This document shows positions 43,931 to 55,909 of a DNA stretch of 64,000 nt, one piece after another (positions within the stretch are counted from its first letter, which is position 1; the number at the start of each line of letters is the position of its first letter). Origin of the DNA: Anodontia alba (lineage: Eukaryota > Mollusca > Bivalvia > Lucinida > Lucinidae); contig OZ024823.1 in the NCBI GenBank assembly GCA_964016985.1, positions 31,688,104-31,752,103 of the forward strand, written 5' to 3'. The notes beneath the pieces are model-generated. The model was not told where the DNA came from and ran no database searches. It saw only the letters and a list, made by a program, of their open reading frames with translations. Both the position numbers and the translations under genes were made by a program.

Positions 43931-44680
43931 GGTATGAATTGCCTGGAGCACCTCCAGACATTACACTTGGTGGATATTTCGCATGTCTAAAAGGGAGAGC
44001 TTTTTGTGACTTCCTGTTTGCTTTTCAGCACACTAAGTTCCTTTCCAAGAAGAGACCTATTTGCTCATTTCGGGGGCAAATTCTTTCGATTTAAAGTAGA
44101 CCCTAACCAGAAGGGTGACATCCATTATTATTTTTCTTCCAATGAGCATCATTGCAGTCCATCTTCTTAATTGTTTATGCTTGAAGAATTAATACTTCCT
44201 CTCATACTTTCTCCGCATCGAAACAAACGTCAGTGACTCTGGTATGGACAAAAATGTCTATAAAACTAGGCCCTAAAATATATTGCACTTATAAGCTCGT
44301 CCGGTTGAGCGGACGGAGCTTAATGAGGCACTGCCCCTGTATCTGGACGCATTTATTTTTTTGAAATCGGTATTAAGCTTACAATTGCTTTTTTCACTTG
44401 TAACAAACTCTTATTGAAATAGAGTAAAGCCTGTCTGACTGAAATAATCTTATGCTTCTTGCACTATGGACATACAACAATCAGGAGCTTGAACAGACAG
44501 GAGCTTTATTGTTGTTCGTTCTTTCTTGATGCTAGTGGCGTGTGGCGACCATAAAACGCCTCACCGTACTTCTCTATAATGTAATGATATATTTTGGTCC
44601 TTTATGAATTATGATCACTAAGCCCACTCCGGCATTGTTAGAATATTTATATGAGAGTAACTGATGAGGCTTGACTGGCT

Positions 44681-44945
44681 CATTACGAAAACATGCCTAT
44701 TCAAATATACAGAAAATATTACCACCAAAAAATGAAACTTTTTAGATAAAATAATCTGATATTTTTCATATTTCTGCTCAAAACATATATTGTGGGTACT
44801 CGTTAGACGACGAGGTGGTTCTAACGAGTACCCACAATCTATGTTTTTGAGCAGAAAAATAATGTATATTCCTGTAAACCCCAGTTTTACTATGTAAAAG
44901 TGGGGTTTAAGTGGCTCAAAATTATATAGGCATGTTTTCGTGATG
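44681..44945 (-). mobile_element. M1 copy 10
   Basis: Ends cattacgaaaacatgcctat and ggcatgttttcgtgatg; tip reduced to gttagacgacgaggtggttctaac. Confidence 0.9.
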
Positions 44946-46216
44946 AAAACTGGCTAATCTGGCCCAGAAAACATGGACACTTCAAGAAATTTTAGTTATT
45001 ACATACGTGTATATAAGTTCATTGCTCTCAAGTGTCATTCCTTTTAGAATCTATTTATAAACTTTGCATGCAGTTAATTTAAAAGTCGCGCGTATGTCGA
45101 TTACCGAAAGCTACCGAAACCGGCCTCGGTAGCCACTTGTAGCTGTTAGTATCTATCAGTATCTATTGCGATGGGAGAATTTCTGAAAGCTCCGAATGAT
45201 GAACTCTGTTCACATTTAATATTCTTTTATTCTATACGAAACAGGACTTTTTATGGGCAGCTAAATGAGGACTTAAAATTATTTAAAATTTAAACGTCCC
45301 ACAAAAATTGTTCTGGTGCGATTGTATATACAATGGCAACTGAAAACGTGTGTGCTTTTTAATGTATACTAACTCGGACCGAAATGTGAAATAACCCACG
45401 GTTTTTTTGTTGTTGTTTTTTTTCTGTTTGTTTTTTTTTTTGTTGTTTTTTTTTTATAAAATATCTTCATCGAACGGCGAAGGGCCGAGTCGGTTTGCAT
45501 AGCCGTACATGGTGGCCAGAGTAACGGTTATCCGCGTAATATGATCATTGTCTGTAGGATATATAAATAAACGACAGGGCCTGGGTCACAACTAAATGCG
45601 CCTGCTTGGTGCGCTGGGAATTAGCTGTTCACATATACCATTTCACGTTACGGTTCATTTAACAATTGCATGGCATAACGAGCTGCCAGAAGATATGGAA
45701 ACAAGTGATTTATAGCTTCAAACTCATTTCTGAGACGGAATAAAATCAGATTGAATAAGATATTCTATTTCAAATCTTTAACAAAATTCCTTAATGAATA
45801 CTAGATTTTGTTCATTATCAAAACATTAAATGCGATTCATTTCAGACCCCATCGCAATGGTGTAATAACCTGAGCATTTGTTTTATTACGTAGACTGAAA
45901 TGGGATTCCTCACGTTACTAATGGGAAGGGGAGAGAAAATTATTATACTCGTGAATTACGCGAATTCTCGTCTCTTTACAATTGCTTTGCATGTCACTTT
46001 TTGATAGATTAATTCCGTTGATTATAATAACTTGTATTCTTAGTGCTTGAATCATTATTGATTTAGTTAGGACGATTTCAGACTGATAATACTGTAATGT
46101 TACGAGAAATAGAAAACGATGCCATTAGGTCAGAAACACTGACATTCTTGTAACCTAAAGAACCAAATCAAACATAGTAAAAACAGATAGAAAACAATTG
46201 AGTCGCAACTTCAGAA
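44946..46216. other. no feature recognised
   Basis: Contains poly-T/TTG-rich tracts (45400-45460) and a short palindrome ctaccgaaaccggcctcggtag (45111-45132). No domain or repeat identified. Confidence 0.45.
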
Positions 46217-46382
46217 AACGTACCTTCAGACATATGCGCCCAGCGAAGATTCAGATCAGTTTGCGCATTCTGGCTGGCTAAGGATACAAGGTTGCTCTAT
46301 GCGGACCAAGAAGACTCTGATCACTTCGCGCATGCACAGGCTGATCTGAGTCTTCTGTGGGCGCACATGTTCGAAGGTACGC
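46217..46382. mobile_element. M7 copy 3
   Basis: acgtaccttcagacatatgc ... gcgcacatgttcgaaggtac, with catgcacaggctgatctgag inside. Confidence 0.8.
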
Positions 46383-47772
46383 TATCTCACGTCGCGGATC
46401 AGTTATTTTAAGAAATTAAGTTTCCCTGTGTAAAACTTTTGTTCCGCGACTTTACGGTAAACTATTCCAATTACGTAATTGCTATAGGACGGCAGGATAT
46501 TAGAACCTTATAATGTACTGGGCGGATCACCGAGTTTCTGTAGCTTTGCGGTGTGCATGCTGATATATTACGAATGTATTCCCTTGGAATGGAGTGTTAA
46601 GGTTGAGTCTAGAATGGTGCGTTTTAGGGGAATGTACTTTAGTGGAACTTTAATGGAGAGATGCAGTGAAAACAAACTTCATAGTTATTTTGAATAAGTA
46701 AATCAATAGATTTTAATGGCGATTACGCGTTCTGTCTCCTATACATTTTAAGCTTTAGTACTCGGAAGGCTAACTTATAAGATGATAAAATCTGATATTG
46801 TTTTCATATTTTTCACAGAAAATAAAACTTGGCATTTCGTTCGAATTGTTTCCTGCTTCGGAGACATATAGAATAAAATGCCAAGTTTATTTTCAACACT
46901 TTAAAATGTTGACTGCATTTGTTTAGAGTTATCAATTTAAAATTTAAGCTTTGGACTCCTAAATGTCTACTGTGGCTGCACAAAATGGGGCTATCCCTTT
47001 CAGTGGATGGTTTGATAAATAAAAAGGTTTCACAAATTATTTCGGAGATTTTAAACACAGCGGTAAAAAGAAATGCTATATTTATTCAGAATTCAGCCTC
47101 CGCCCCTAGTTTACGACTTCATATAATAAAGACGGGGTAGAATTATCTTATTCTTAAGCACTCTCTGTGCAAATTCAACAACGTGATCGGATATTCTTTG
47201 TTTATTTATTTATGTTTTTCATCAAATAGGGTTTCTCCATTTCCACATACTATATAATTACTTCTTCTATAGTAATATATAACAAAAGAGATGGCATCGC
47301 ATTATTTTGAATTTTAGACGCCCTCAGTGCTACGTCATATAGGTTATCTCTACATGTAGCTACTTTTACATGACCTTAACATGCTCAAGTCCGTTAGAGC
47401 CATTACCACTGTATTAAACCTTAAATGCAAGCCTTAGATGCAAAAGTCTCAAATAAGGTTATCAGTATCATAAACATCGCAAAATATTTTTTTCGCAATT
47501 TTGCCGTCAGAAATCTGAATTAATCTCTAAATATAACGGTATCTTGAAAAGATGTTAAATTTATTTCGAAATGTAACGTTAGTTTGAAAATACTTCTTCG
47601 ACGGAATATATTAGAATGCGAGATATGGTGAGGTATTCAGGATAGTTGTTGATAAGTTTGCCTTTTCCTTCAGAAAAAAAAAAAAAAAAAAAGATTTATT
47701 AATCGACGTATAAAGATTTTTTGGATATAATGTAGATGCCATGCGACTGACACCATGGTAACTTGTAAGTCT
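46383..47772. other. mostly unrecognised
   Basis: A hairpin at 46827-46890 (aaaacttggcatttcgttcg ... gaataaaatgccaagttta) resembles M8. Otherwise only short frames. Confidence 0.4.
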
Positions 47773-48017
47773 GGGCCCAGTTGTTCAAAGCGTCGTTAGC
47801 TTAACGACGTCGTTAAGGGTCATTTCGTTAACTGTTTTAGCTGATTCAATACACAATATTCTGATATTTTTTGCTGACAAAAATGTGAGTAGCTTTTGCA
47901 CTGCAAAAGCTACTCACATTTTTTCAACAAAAAATTTCAACATATTTGCGTATCACTCGATGTAAATTTAAACGAATCGTTAACTAACGACGCCGTTAGC
48001 TTTGAACAACTGGGCCC
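47773..48017. mobile_element. M3 copy 3
   Basis: Ends gggcccagttgttcaaagcg and gctttgaacaactgggccc; central hairpin aatgtgagtagcttttgcac-tgcaaaagctactcacatt present. Confidence 0.9.
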
Positions 48018-48039
48018 TGATTGAAATTATCAATTTTGT

Positions 48040-48180
48040 TGCACGACGGTGGAGTCGGCCTGTAAACTGAATCACGACTCAAAAGCTATTTTATCTCTCT
48101 AAGGCTTGTGTCTCATTTGTAGTCGGGCTTACCGTGGTTCAACTAATGGTTTTCGTTTGCTCTAACTTTCGATTTCTAGT
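48040..48180 (+). pseudogene. Penelope-like 3' relic
   Basis: gttgcacgacggtgga, taccgtggttcaactaatgg and ttcgtttgctctaac follow the order of the 3' UTR at 28850-28980. Confidence 0.5.
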
Positions 48181-48380
48181 CTAATCCTAATCTTTGTTTC
48201 ATCATAGTTGTGCGTGCGTGCATGCGTGTGTGTGTGTTGATCCATTGATGAGTCGGAAACGCCTACTCGACAAGACCACTTATATTTAAGTTGCGCCAAG
48301 GTTGTATTTTTTGTTGTGGTTACTCGTTTATTGTTCGGTCTGTTCTCTATGAAATGCGATTTTGTATTGTACTTGAGCCA

Positions 48381-48484
48381 AGTCATGAGAAAAGAGTCGT
48401 TATCGCATATGCGAACAGCATAGGTTCAGATTCAGGCGAGTCTCGCCACATCTATGCTGTTCGCTCACGTAAGCGGTGTGCCAA
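48381..48484. mobile_element. M12 hairpin element
   Basis: gcatatgcgaacagcatagg ... ctatgctgttcgctcacgta, with aggcgagtctcgcc at the tip. Related to 61085-61195. Confidence 0.65.
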
Positions 48485-48635
48485 GAGGAAACTTCAGCAA
48501 AATAACTAGACATGTGGCCTTGCTAAGGTGTCGGGCATGCATGGGCACTGGAAGGTTTCGACAGAAAGTCCGGAGAGCCCTTTTCTCGCGACGCGGCTCA
48601 TTTCATGCTATTAAATCCAGTAAGCATTCTTTTTA

Positions 48636-48703
48636 AATCTATAGCGGGCCGTTATCGGCCCGTCAGGGTAGATGACGGGCCGATAAAGGCCCGCTATAGA
48701 TTT
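48636..48703. repeat. near-perfect 68-bp hairpin (M11)
   Basis: aaatctatagcgggcc-ttatcggcccgtca, loop gggtaga, then tgacgggccgataa-ggcccgctatagattt. About 30 bp per arm; single occurrence. Confidence 0.85.
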
Positions 48704-48705
48704 AT

Positions 48706-49563
48706 AAAGACTACTAGCTGGTTATCCGGTGTTTTGAGAGGGCTGTGTCCGTGCATGTAGCTTTTTTTAGTATCTCCATATTTGTATTGATATTCCATGG
48801 CAATTCCCTCCTATGGAGACAGCTTGCATGAAATGCCATAAAAAGAAAATAAAGTGCAGAAGAGCAAAATGATAGCGAATATTTTGCTCCGGATCCCTGT
48901 ACCTAAAAACGAGCGCCAACAAGAGCAGGAATCCAGGGCAAAACATCCGGGAGTAACTTGCACATTTCAACGCAGCCCTGTTAACTGAACTTACGTTCAC
49001 GGTCACTCACAAACAAAAGCAGACTTTCCAATCATTTGTGACATTTTTTGGAGGAGAGCAGCGAATATCCACAAACTATTTTCAAGCGGTCTTTTGACAC
49101 AACCGAGAAGTCGGCCTATGCAAATACATTTTTGCATGCTCGTTCGTAACAAAAAGTATGGAAATGTTTACTGGTTCGATCCCTTATAAAATTAATAATT
49201 ATTGATATAATTTATTCGAACTAACATCAAGTCTCATCAACGAGAATAACGGCTACTCTCTAATTTGATGTCACATAAGACGGAGTTACAGTAACCGTTC
49301 AGAAGATGCAATATAGATTTTTGAAAACCGTTCGCGGGTAATTTGCTTTATCGAACGCAGCCCTGGACATACTCGCCAATTTTAACATTTGCTTGAACGA
49401 AAATTTCGAAAACTGTTGTCCTTCCTATATATTACGTTTCTTTGTCACTTTGCAAGAAACAGTTTTTGACAAGCTAATCTAAGAACATGTACTTGATGAA
49501 TAAACCTGTTTTGGTTAGCCCAGAAATAACCAGTGGACTCTTCTACCTGACTGTTTACCCCAA
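48706..49563. other. no feature recognised
   Basis: Nothing identified. Confidence 0.45.
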
Positions 49564-49829
49564 CATTACGAAAACACGCCTATTCAAATATATTGAATTT
49601 CACATCCCAAAACTGAGAATTTTAAGATAAAAAAATCTGATTATTTTCAAATTTCTGCTCAAAACATAGATTGTGGGTACCCGTTAGAACCGCCTCGGTG
49701 AGGCGGTTCTAATGAGTACCCACAATCTATGTTTTTGAGCAGAAATAAGAAAAATAATGCATAGATAGTTTTACTGAATAAAAGTGGGGTTTATGGGGGT
49801 CAAAATTATATAGACATGTTTTCGTGATG
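49564..49829 (-). mobile_element. M1 copy 11
   Basis: Ends cattacgaaaacacgcctat and gacatgttttcgtgatg; hairpin tip gaaccgcctcggtgaggcggttc; the second hairpin (taaacccc arm) is partly deleted. Confidence 0.9.
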
Positions 49830-50040
49830 AGGAAGCATTTCTTTCCCTTTTGAGAAGATCTAACGTAGTTGCCTCCAGTAAAAGTGTATCGATTCCCATT
49901 ATATCTGGCGGCACAAAGATTCAGTCCCACATCGAATGCGCATGCTCATCCTAAACCATGACTGCTCTTTGCTCTTGGTATGCGATAACAGATTGTGTCG
50001 CGACAGATCGTATTCAGTAAAACAAAAACACTATCAGGAC

Positions 50041-50098
50041 CACTCGGAATAAAGACCACTCCACTATTAAGACCAACTGTTGTCAGTCCCATGTGTTT
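50041..50098. mobile_element. M9-type end fragment
   Basis: aaagaccactccactattaa-gaccaactg resembles the left end of M9 (51331). A mirrored fragment lies at 50905-50960, so one old M9 may have been split by the M2 and mariner insertions. Confidence 0.4.
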
Positions 50099-50124
50099 TC
50101 CAACGTTTCAGACAAAATGGCATA

Positions 50125-50194
50125 TGCAAACGGTGTAGACCCATATCAGACTGCTCCTTTAGGAGCAGTCTGATCAGGGTCTACACTGTTTGCC
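50125..50194. mobile_element. M2 core hairpin
   Basis: gcaaacggtgtagacccata...cagggtctacactgtttgc, tip gactgctcctttaggagcagtc. Confidence 0.85.
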
Positions 50195-50230
50195 ATCCCA
50201 CTAAGTATGTTAAGAAACAATAGCATACGA

Positions 50231-50835
50231 GGCCCCTGCAAAAAGTTCTGTCACTAATCGGCTTCTTTAGTTTTATCCCAGGGATATTTTAAAATGCTTC
50301 ACTGCACTTGAATGATGTTTTGAATAGCTAACGATACCCGTTTATTTCGTTGAAATTGCTTTCCAACTGACCGAGTTATTTCAAATTGAAATAGATGCTG
50401 TCATATACACTGACCAATTTACTTGTTACATTAGAACATGGACCAAGCAAAGGATGGTCAGGAGTCCACCTTTTACATGACAATGCCTCCTCTCATAAGT
50501 GCGAGGTTGTTAAGTCATTTTTGGCTTCTGAAAAGGCATCCACCTTATTCACCTGACCTGAGTCCCTGTGACTTCTTTTTATTTCCAAGGCTTAAGGAAA
50601 TGCTTTCTGGAAATAAGTATACGTCTAGAAGTTGTCTTGGCAGCGCTTTTTATCAGTGCCTCCAACAGATACCAAAAGAAGACTATTTATCTGCTTTTCG
50701 CGACTGGGTAAAAAGTTTTCAAAAATGTGTTTCAGTAAATGGGGAATACTTTGAAGGTTTGTAATAAAAATATGTTTGATAAAACGTAGCACTGAAGTAA
50801 TCCGAACCCAGTGACAAAACTTTTGCAGTACCCCC
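50231..50835 (+). mobile_element. internally deleted mariner-like element
   Basis: Inverted ends ggcccctgcaaaaagttctg (left) and gggggtactgcaaaagtttt (right, reverse complement), ~600 bp instead of ~1.3 kb. Only the 3' half of the transposase remains. Confidence 0.8.
50438..50764 (+). pseudogene. mariner transposase C-terminal remnant
   Basis: LLHDNAS-type sequence in one frame (second Asp), then PPYSPDLSPCDFFLFPRLKE (third Asp), QQIPKEDYLSAFRDWVK and VSVNGEYFEGL at the stop. Closest to the SETMAR-like mariner group. The first catalytic Asp and the DNA-binding domain are deleted. Confidence 0.85.
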
Positions 50836-50960
50836 ATAAAAGCAAAAATTTCGCCAAAAAAGTATGAAATAAAGTGTTCGAAATTTTACTGTATTCTATA
50901 TTCAATATTTGGACCACCCCACTAAAAAGACTACTTTTAGACAGTCCCAAAAGTGGTCTT

Positions 50961-51170
50961 AACCCTTGTCCTACTGAATAAATTAAGATGCCATGCCCAT
51001 TTCTAATTTTCAGCCAATCAGATGACTTGATCCAGATTGTTGGTATAAATTCACATACTTAATGGCAAACAGTGCAGATCCAGATCAGTTGGCTTCTTCA
51101 GAAGCCAACTGATCTGGATCTACACTGTTTGCAAAGGCAGGACATACCCGGGTTCAGCAGGACTAGGGTT
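50961..51170. mobile_element. M2 with aacccttgtcctac ends
   Basis: Ends aacccttgtcctactgaa and ttcagcaggactagggtt; core gcaaacagtgcagatccaga...ctggatctacactgtttgc, tip ttggcttcttcagaagccaa. Cleanest M2 copy. Confidence 0.9.
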
Positions 51171-51330
51171 TATAGCGGAATTTCATTGAATATGACAATA
51201 ATAGACCTGTTATTACATATATTCAACATCATTCTCTAGTGGCTTTCACAGAATATCGTACTAGGATACCATAACTTCTTGCCTTACTGATCCTTAAATT
51301 TGACCAGGCTCGTTTGGCTATCTGGGGATG

Positions 51331-51922
51331 TACAATAAAATTCTGCTATTAAGACCATCTTTGGTACTGCCTAAAAGTGGTCTTATTAGCGGAACGGTCT
51401 TAATATTGAATGAACACAGCACCAGATAAGGTGCTATTTTTAACCAAAAAGTTATGGGCCCAGTTGTTCAAAACTAACGATGTCGTTAGTTAACGTATCG
51501 TTAAAACATTGATCATTAAATATGGAATATATGCTAATATTTTTCCTGAAAAAAAATGTGAGTAGCTTTTGCATTTGCAAAAGCTACTCACATTTTTTTT
51601 CAGCAAAAACACCAGTGAATTAGATATTGTACTTACTAGAGCAATTAACATTTTGACCACTAACGAGCTCGTTAAGCTAACGATGCTTTGAACAACTGGG
51701 CCCTGATCTTTTTCTTATTTCCCCACAAAAATACTTTGTGGTACTCATTAGAAGCACTGCTAATGACTACCCACAACATATTTTTGTGGAGAAATAAGAA
51801 AAATGTAATTCCTTTCATCTGGAGCTATGTATAACAAAGAAACCCCATTTGAGACTTGCAAAACTGGTCTTAATAGCGGAGTGGTCTTAGTTTCGAGTGT
51901 TCTTAATAGCGAACTTTGACTA
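51331..51922. mobile_element. M9 foldback element containing M3
   Basis: Ends tacaataaaattctgctatt-aagacc and gtgttcttaatagcgaactt-tgacta. Holds M3 copy 4 (51456-51703) and, at 51724-51790, cacaaaaatactttgtggta-ctcattagaagc and its complement: the M1/M5-type hairpin again. Confidence 0.7.
51456..51703. mobile_element. M3 copy 4
   Basis: Ends gggcccagttgttcaaaact and gctttgaacaactgggccc; central hairpin gtgagtagcttttgcatttgcaaaagctactcac present. Confidence 0.9.
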
Positions 51923-52770
51923 TTTAAAATGTCTTGCCGGGATTCAGACAACATAATTGAAGTACTCATTAAAAGCATTTCTCTGGGTTCATGACGTTTG
52001 ATCAGGACTGTCTGTTTGCATTTTAGGATGAATACGGCAATTGGTAGATTGTACGGGGAGTCCAGATTGACCAGAGTCACTGACCAGACTGCATGCGCTT
52101 CCTGTATGTCTTATTTCCATTTAGGTATATGGGATAATTTTGGCTTCGAATCCCTCTATTACTTTAGTTACATCTCAACAACAATGCTCGCCGGAATCCG
52201 GAATAAGTGGAAAGCGTTAGAATTATCACTTACTGAGACTCATTACACAGTCTGAGTGATAAAAAGAGCCAGTAATTAAGGGTAAAGGATATCTTGCGAT
52301 AACGAGCTGGCTATACGAGATACCCAAGAAAAAAACGCAATTATTTTATATGCCATCAATATAACACCAACAGGTTTGCCCGTCCCCTCACAACTATTGT
52401 ACGATTTCACTTTTGTATTAGTACATGTATATGTGGACATATTAGTTTGTATATGACGTATTGCAAAGTTCATAACTGGATTTCATGAATACACAGGCTG
52501 GTGTTGTTTCCCTCTGTTCGCATATTTTAAGGTAGATTCTCTTGTCAAGCGTCTGTTTTAAGCTGCCAAAGACTTCCTTCAATGGGATTAAAAGTTTTTA
52601 CTTGCTGATATTGCAACCGCGAAGGCTATTAACATATCCATTAGTCCCGGAAAAGCATCCTTGGAAATACAGATGTAAAGTTGCGTGACAGGTTGCAATC
52701 CTTCGTTGAACAATTGTTTAGACAAAGTGTTGGAATATAATTACCTGTAATCAAACCTTTACCTCCGATA
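51923..52770. other. no feature recognised
   Basis: Short frames only. Confidence 0.45.
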
Positions 52771-52809
52771 TATAGTAAAATCTCGACGACTCGAAGACCG
52801 ATGACTCTT

Positions 52810-53088
52810 CATTACGAAAACGCCTATTCAAATATACAGAAATTTTTACCTACAAAACCTGAAAATTTTCAGATTAAAAAACCTCTGATGTTTTTCATAT
52901 TTCTGCTTAAAACATAGATTGTGGGTACTCGTTAGAACCGCCACGGCGAGGCGGTTCTAACGACTATCCACAATCTATGTTTTGAGCAGAAATGAGAAAA
53001 ACTAAGGTATACCCCTGTAAACCCCAGTTTTACTGTATCAAAGTGGGATTTAAGGGGGTCAAAAATATATAGGCATGTTTTCGTGATG
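52810..53088 (-). mobile_element. M1 copy 12, nested in M5
   Basis: Ends cattacgaaaacgcctattc and ggcatgttttcgtgatg; hairpin present with a few mismatches. M5 resumes (ttaccc...) with no duplicated target. Confidence 0.9.
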
Positions 53089-53272
53089 TTACCCAGGCTG
53101 ATTCGAACTCGTTTTTGTTAATGTCCCAAAGAAGTTCTTTTGATAGCTAAAAACAAGTATTAGGGATGTTTAGGAAAATTTCTTAATTTATATTGTGTGT
53201 GTAATTAGAAGTGACTCAGCGATTCGATTATTTTTTTTTTATATATAGAAGATCGAAAATGCAACTCTTAAT

Positions 53273-53473
53273 CATCACGAAAACATGCCTATATAATGTT
53301 GACCCCCTTAAACCCCACTTTCATATAGTAAAACTGGGGTTCTAAGGTTCTAAGGAGTACCCACAATCTATGTTTTGAGCAGAAATATGAAAAAAATCAG
53401 AATTTTTATCTGAAAAATTTCCTTTTTGATTGTAAAATTTTCAATATATTTGAATAGGTGTGTTTTCATTATG
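53273..53473 (+). mobile_element. M1 copy 13, nested in M5, hairpin arm deleted
   Basis: Ends catcacgaaaacatgcctat and ggtgtgttttcattatg; everything between aaactggggttctaa and ggagtacccacaatc is gone. Confidence 0.9.
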
Positions 53474-53785
53474 TATCCACATTTGCCTTCTGACCTTGCG
53501 CTATGATTAACCCTCGGTGGGTCGAACAACCCATGTCTAGAACAATTCCCATGGTCCCAGAGATGTTCGAGTCATTGGTTCGACTGTATTATACATAATA
53601 TACACAGTGATTTCGTGCAGCCTGCGGTGAGAAGGATACTGGGTTTGGGTTTTTTTCTCGACTGTAGGGGAGAAAGTTTACAATATTTTTCCCTGATTCC
53701 AATGTTTGCAAAATTAGTACAAGTAACGCAATAATGATGTCTTGCTCAAACTCTGCATTAATTCTTAGCACTGTCGGTATAATTT

Positions 53786-53928
53786 TCAGCAGACGACATA
53801 TTGAATTTTTTTCTATTTTTCCCAGAAAACAAGATTTAGCATTTCACGCAAATTCTCGCAAGAAGTGTCAACGGCTGTTGTCTGAGAAAAATAAGAAAAA
53901 AAGACATCGATTTGTCGCCTACTGAATT
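53786..53928. mobile_element. M8 foldback, copy 1
   Basis: cagcagacgacatattgaat ... catcgatttgtcgcctactg with inner cccagaaaacaagatttagc and a mirrored aaaaataagaaaaaaag. Confidence 0.65.
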
Positions 53929-54184
53929 AACTAAGAAAGGGAATCTCCGATTTTCTATATTCATTAGTGAAAATAATGATAAAAATAATGAAAATAAAGG
54001 AGCACGAGCAAAACGCATTCAACTTTTAGGTTGTAAGGCCACTTGCTAAATATTGCTAAAATATTTTGAGCAAATGTTTGATGTTGTTTATCCTGAAGAC
54101 CTTTTAAGGGCTTAATGAAGAAAATACATCTGATTCAGGCCGGCATTCTGGATTTTCACGCTTTGCACTCCAGGTAAACTTTCC

Positions 54185-54345
54185 AGCAAACGACATTTTG
54201 AAATAGTTTCTTATTTTTTCCCAGAAAACAGGATTTGGCATTTCATGCAAATTGTCTCCAGTTTGCATGAACTGTCAAATCCTGTTTTCTAGGTAAAATA
54301 AGAAAACTATTACAAATTTATCGTCTGCTGAATTAGCCCAGAGAG
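54185..54345. mobile_element. M8 copy 2
   Basis: cagcaaacgacattttgaaa ... acaaatttatcgtctgctg; inner stem aaaacaggatttggcatttc / gaactgtcaaatcctgtttt. Confidence 0.75.
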
Positions 54346-54477
54346 TGGTAAAGTTTATATCTAACAATAGTACATCTAAAACTTATGATAAGCGGGATAC
54401 GTAAGTTTGATTTTGACTTAATCACCGTTATACGTTTTGTCTGTAAAATTATACAACAATGCTATCGGTATTTATAG

Positions 54478-54755
54478 CATTACGAAAACTCGCCTATTCA
54501 AATATATAGAAAATTTCATCTCCAAAAACTGAAAATTTTCCGATGAAAAACTCTGATATCTTTCATATTTCTGCTCAAAACATAGATTGTGGCACCCGTT
54601 AGAACCGCCTCGACCAGGCGGTTCTAACGAGTACCCACAATCTGTGTTTTTGAGCAGAAATAAGAAAAATAATGTATACCCCTGTAAACCCCAGTTTTAC
54701 TATATAAAAGTGGGGTTTAAGGGGGTCAAAATTATATAGGAGTGTTTTCGTAATG
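54478..54755 (-). mobile_element. M1 copy 14
   Basis: Ends cattacgaaaactcgcctat and gagtgttttcgtaatg; hairpin tip gaaccgcctcgaccaggcggttc. Confidence 0.9.
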
Positions 54756-54973
54756 GAAAACATATAAGTGAAAATACCCAGGAAATATCACAATCACAGT
54801 GCTCGAGGCTTTTATAGAAGATGAGCTGAGGAACAAATGATGACAAAACAAACAGCACATATGAAACCACCGACGCAAGAACAAAGACGAACCGCAGCAG
54901 AACAAACAACTTCGAACAGTCCGTAGAACACCTACTGAGGAGGCTTAACACTTTCATACCTGACTGTCAGAAG

Positions 54974-55172
54974 TACAGTAAAACCTCAATGACTCGAACA
55001 CCAATAGCTCGTTTACCATGGCTAATTCGAACTCGTTGTTGAGTCTCTAGGCACTTCTCTTTAAAATAACTCAAGAAAGCAAATATTCATTAAGATTTTA
55101 GGGAAATGTTCTTATTTTATCATGAAATGCATGTTGTGTGTACTCATTAGAATCGCCTCATCGGATTGGGTT
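54974..55172 (+). mobile_element. M5 copy 3, truncated
   Basis: tacagtaaaacctcaatgac, ccatggctaattcgaactcg and the first hairpin arm gtgtactcattagaatcgcc; the right half is lost. Confidence 0.8.
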
Positions 55173-55390
55173 AACAGATGACACATCCTTTTGTAGCGGG
55201 TGACTATTTGTAATAATATCCACTTTTCTCATTTTACGTTACTTCAGTGTATCCATATCGTGATCAACATAGCCATGTCTGAAATCCAAAGCTTATAGCG
55301 CATTAAGTACATACTATTCAAGGGACCAATAAATGTATATCTTATTTGATCATTATTACTATTACATACCCAATGCTTTAAACAACAACG

Positions 55391-55580
55391 AAAGAATATG
55401 TACCATCGTGAAGGCCAGTGAAGACTCAGATTAACACGTGTATTCGCACAGTTCCATACTCGTCTTTGCTGTCCGCCTATAGCAACCTTCGACCCGAATG
55501 TGCCCAGCAAATACTCTGCTTAGACTGCGCAGATTCACAGACTGGTCTAAATCTCCGAAGACACATTTTCTCAGGTGGTG
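55391..55580. mobile_element. M7 copy 4, decayed
   Basis: gtgaaggccagtgaagactc, actgcgcagattcacagact and aatctccgaagacacatttt. Confidence 0.5.
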
Positions 55581-55909
55581 GCTTAATTACTGTGTTTGCA
55601 AACCAAGTATGTGCCACGACTGAAGTGAGACTGCAGTACTTTCAAATGTGATGTAACTGGACATTCTAACATAGCTTTCTGAAAACTAAGAAATGTTTAG
55701 CGGCATCTAGTAATGCCAGTGCTATGTGCATTCTCTTCGAGTCGTTGCAACGTAGCTTTTGAACTATCTTATACATGTGTACGTCCGTGGGAATCAGTGT
55801 AATTAATATGAGCAACAATGTGGAAAAAGCTCTATAAATCTTGTCCTTGGAAACAAAGAACACATAAAAAACGAACATCAGATTCTTGGTTTCAATGAGG
55901 CTCTACGTA

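Larger units (their letters stand above)
52771..53588 (-). mobile_element. M5 copy 2, interrupted twice by M1
   Basis: Left end tatagtaaaatctcgacgac, right end cattggttcgactgta. M5 sequence continues across both M1 insertions (52810-53088 and 53273-53473): gattcgaactcg between them and aaccctcggtgggtcgaaca after them. Confidence 0.85.
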
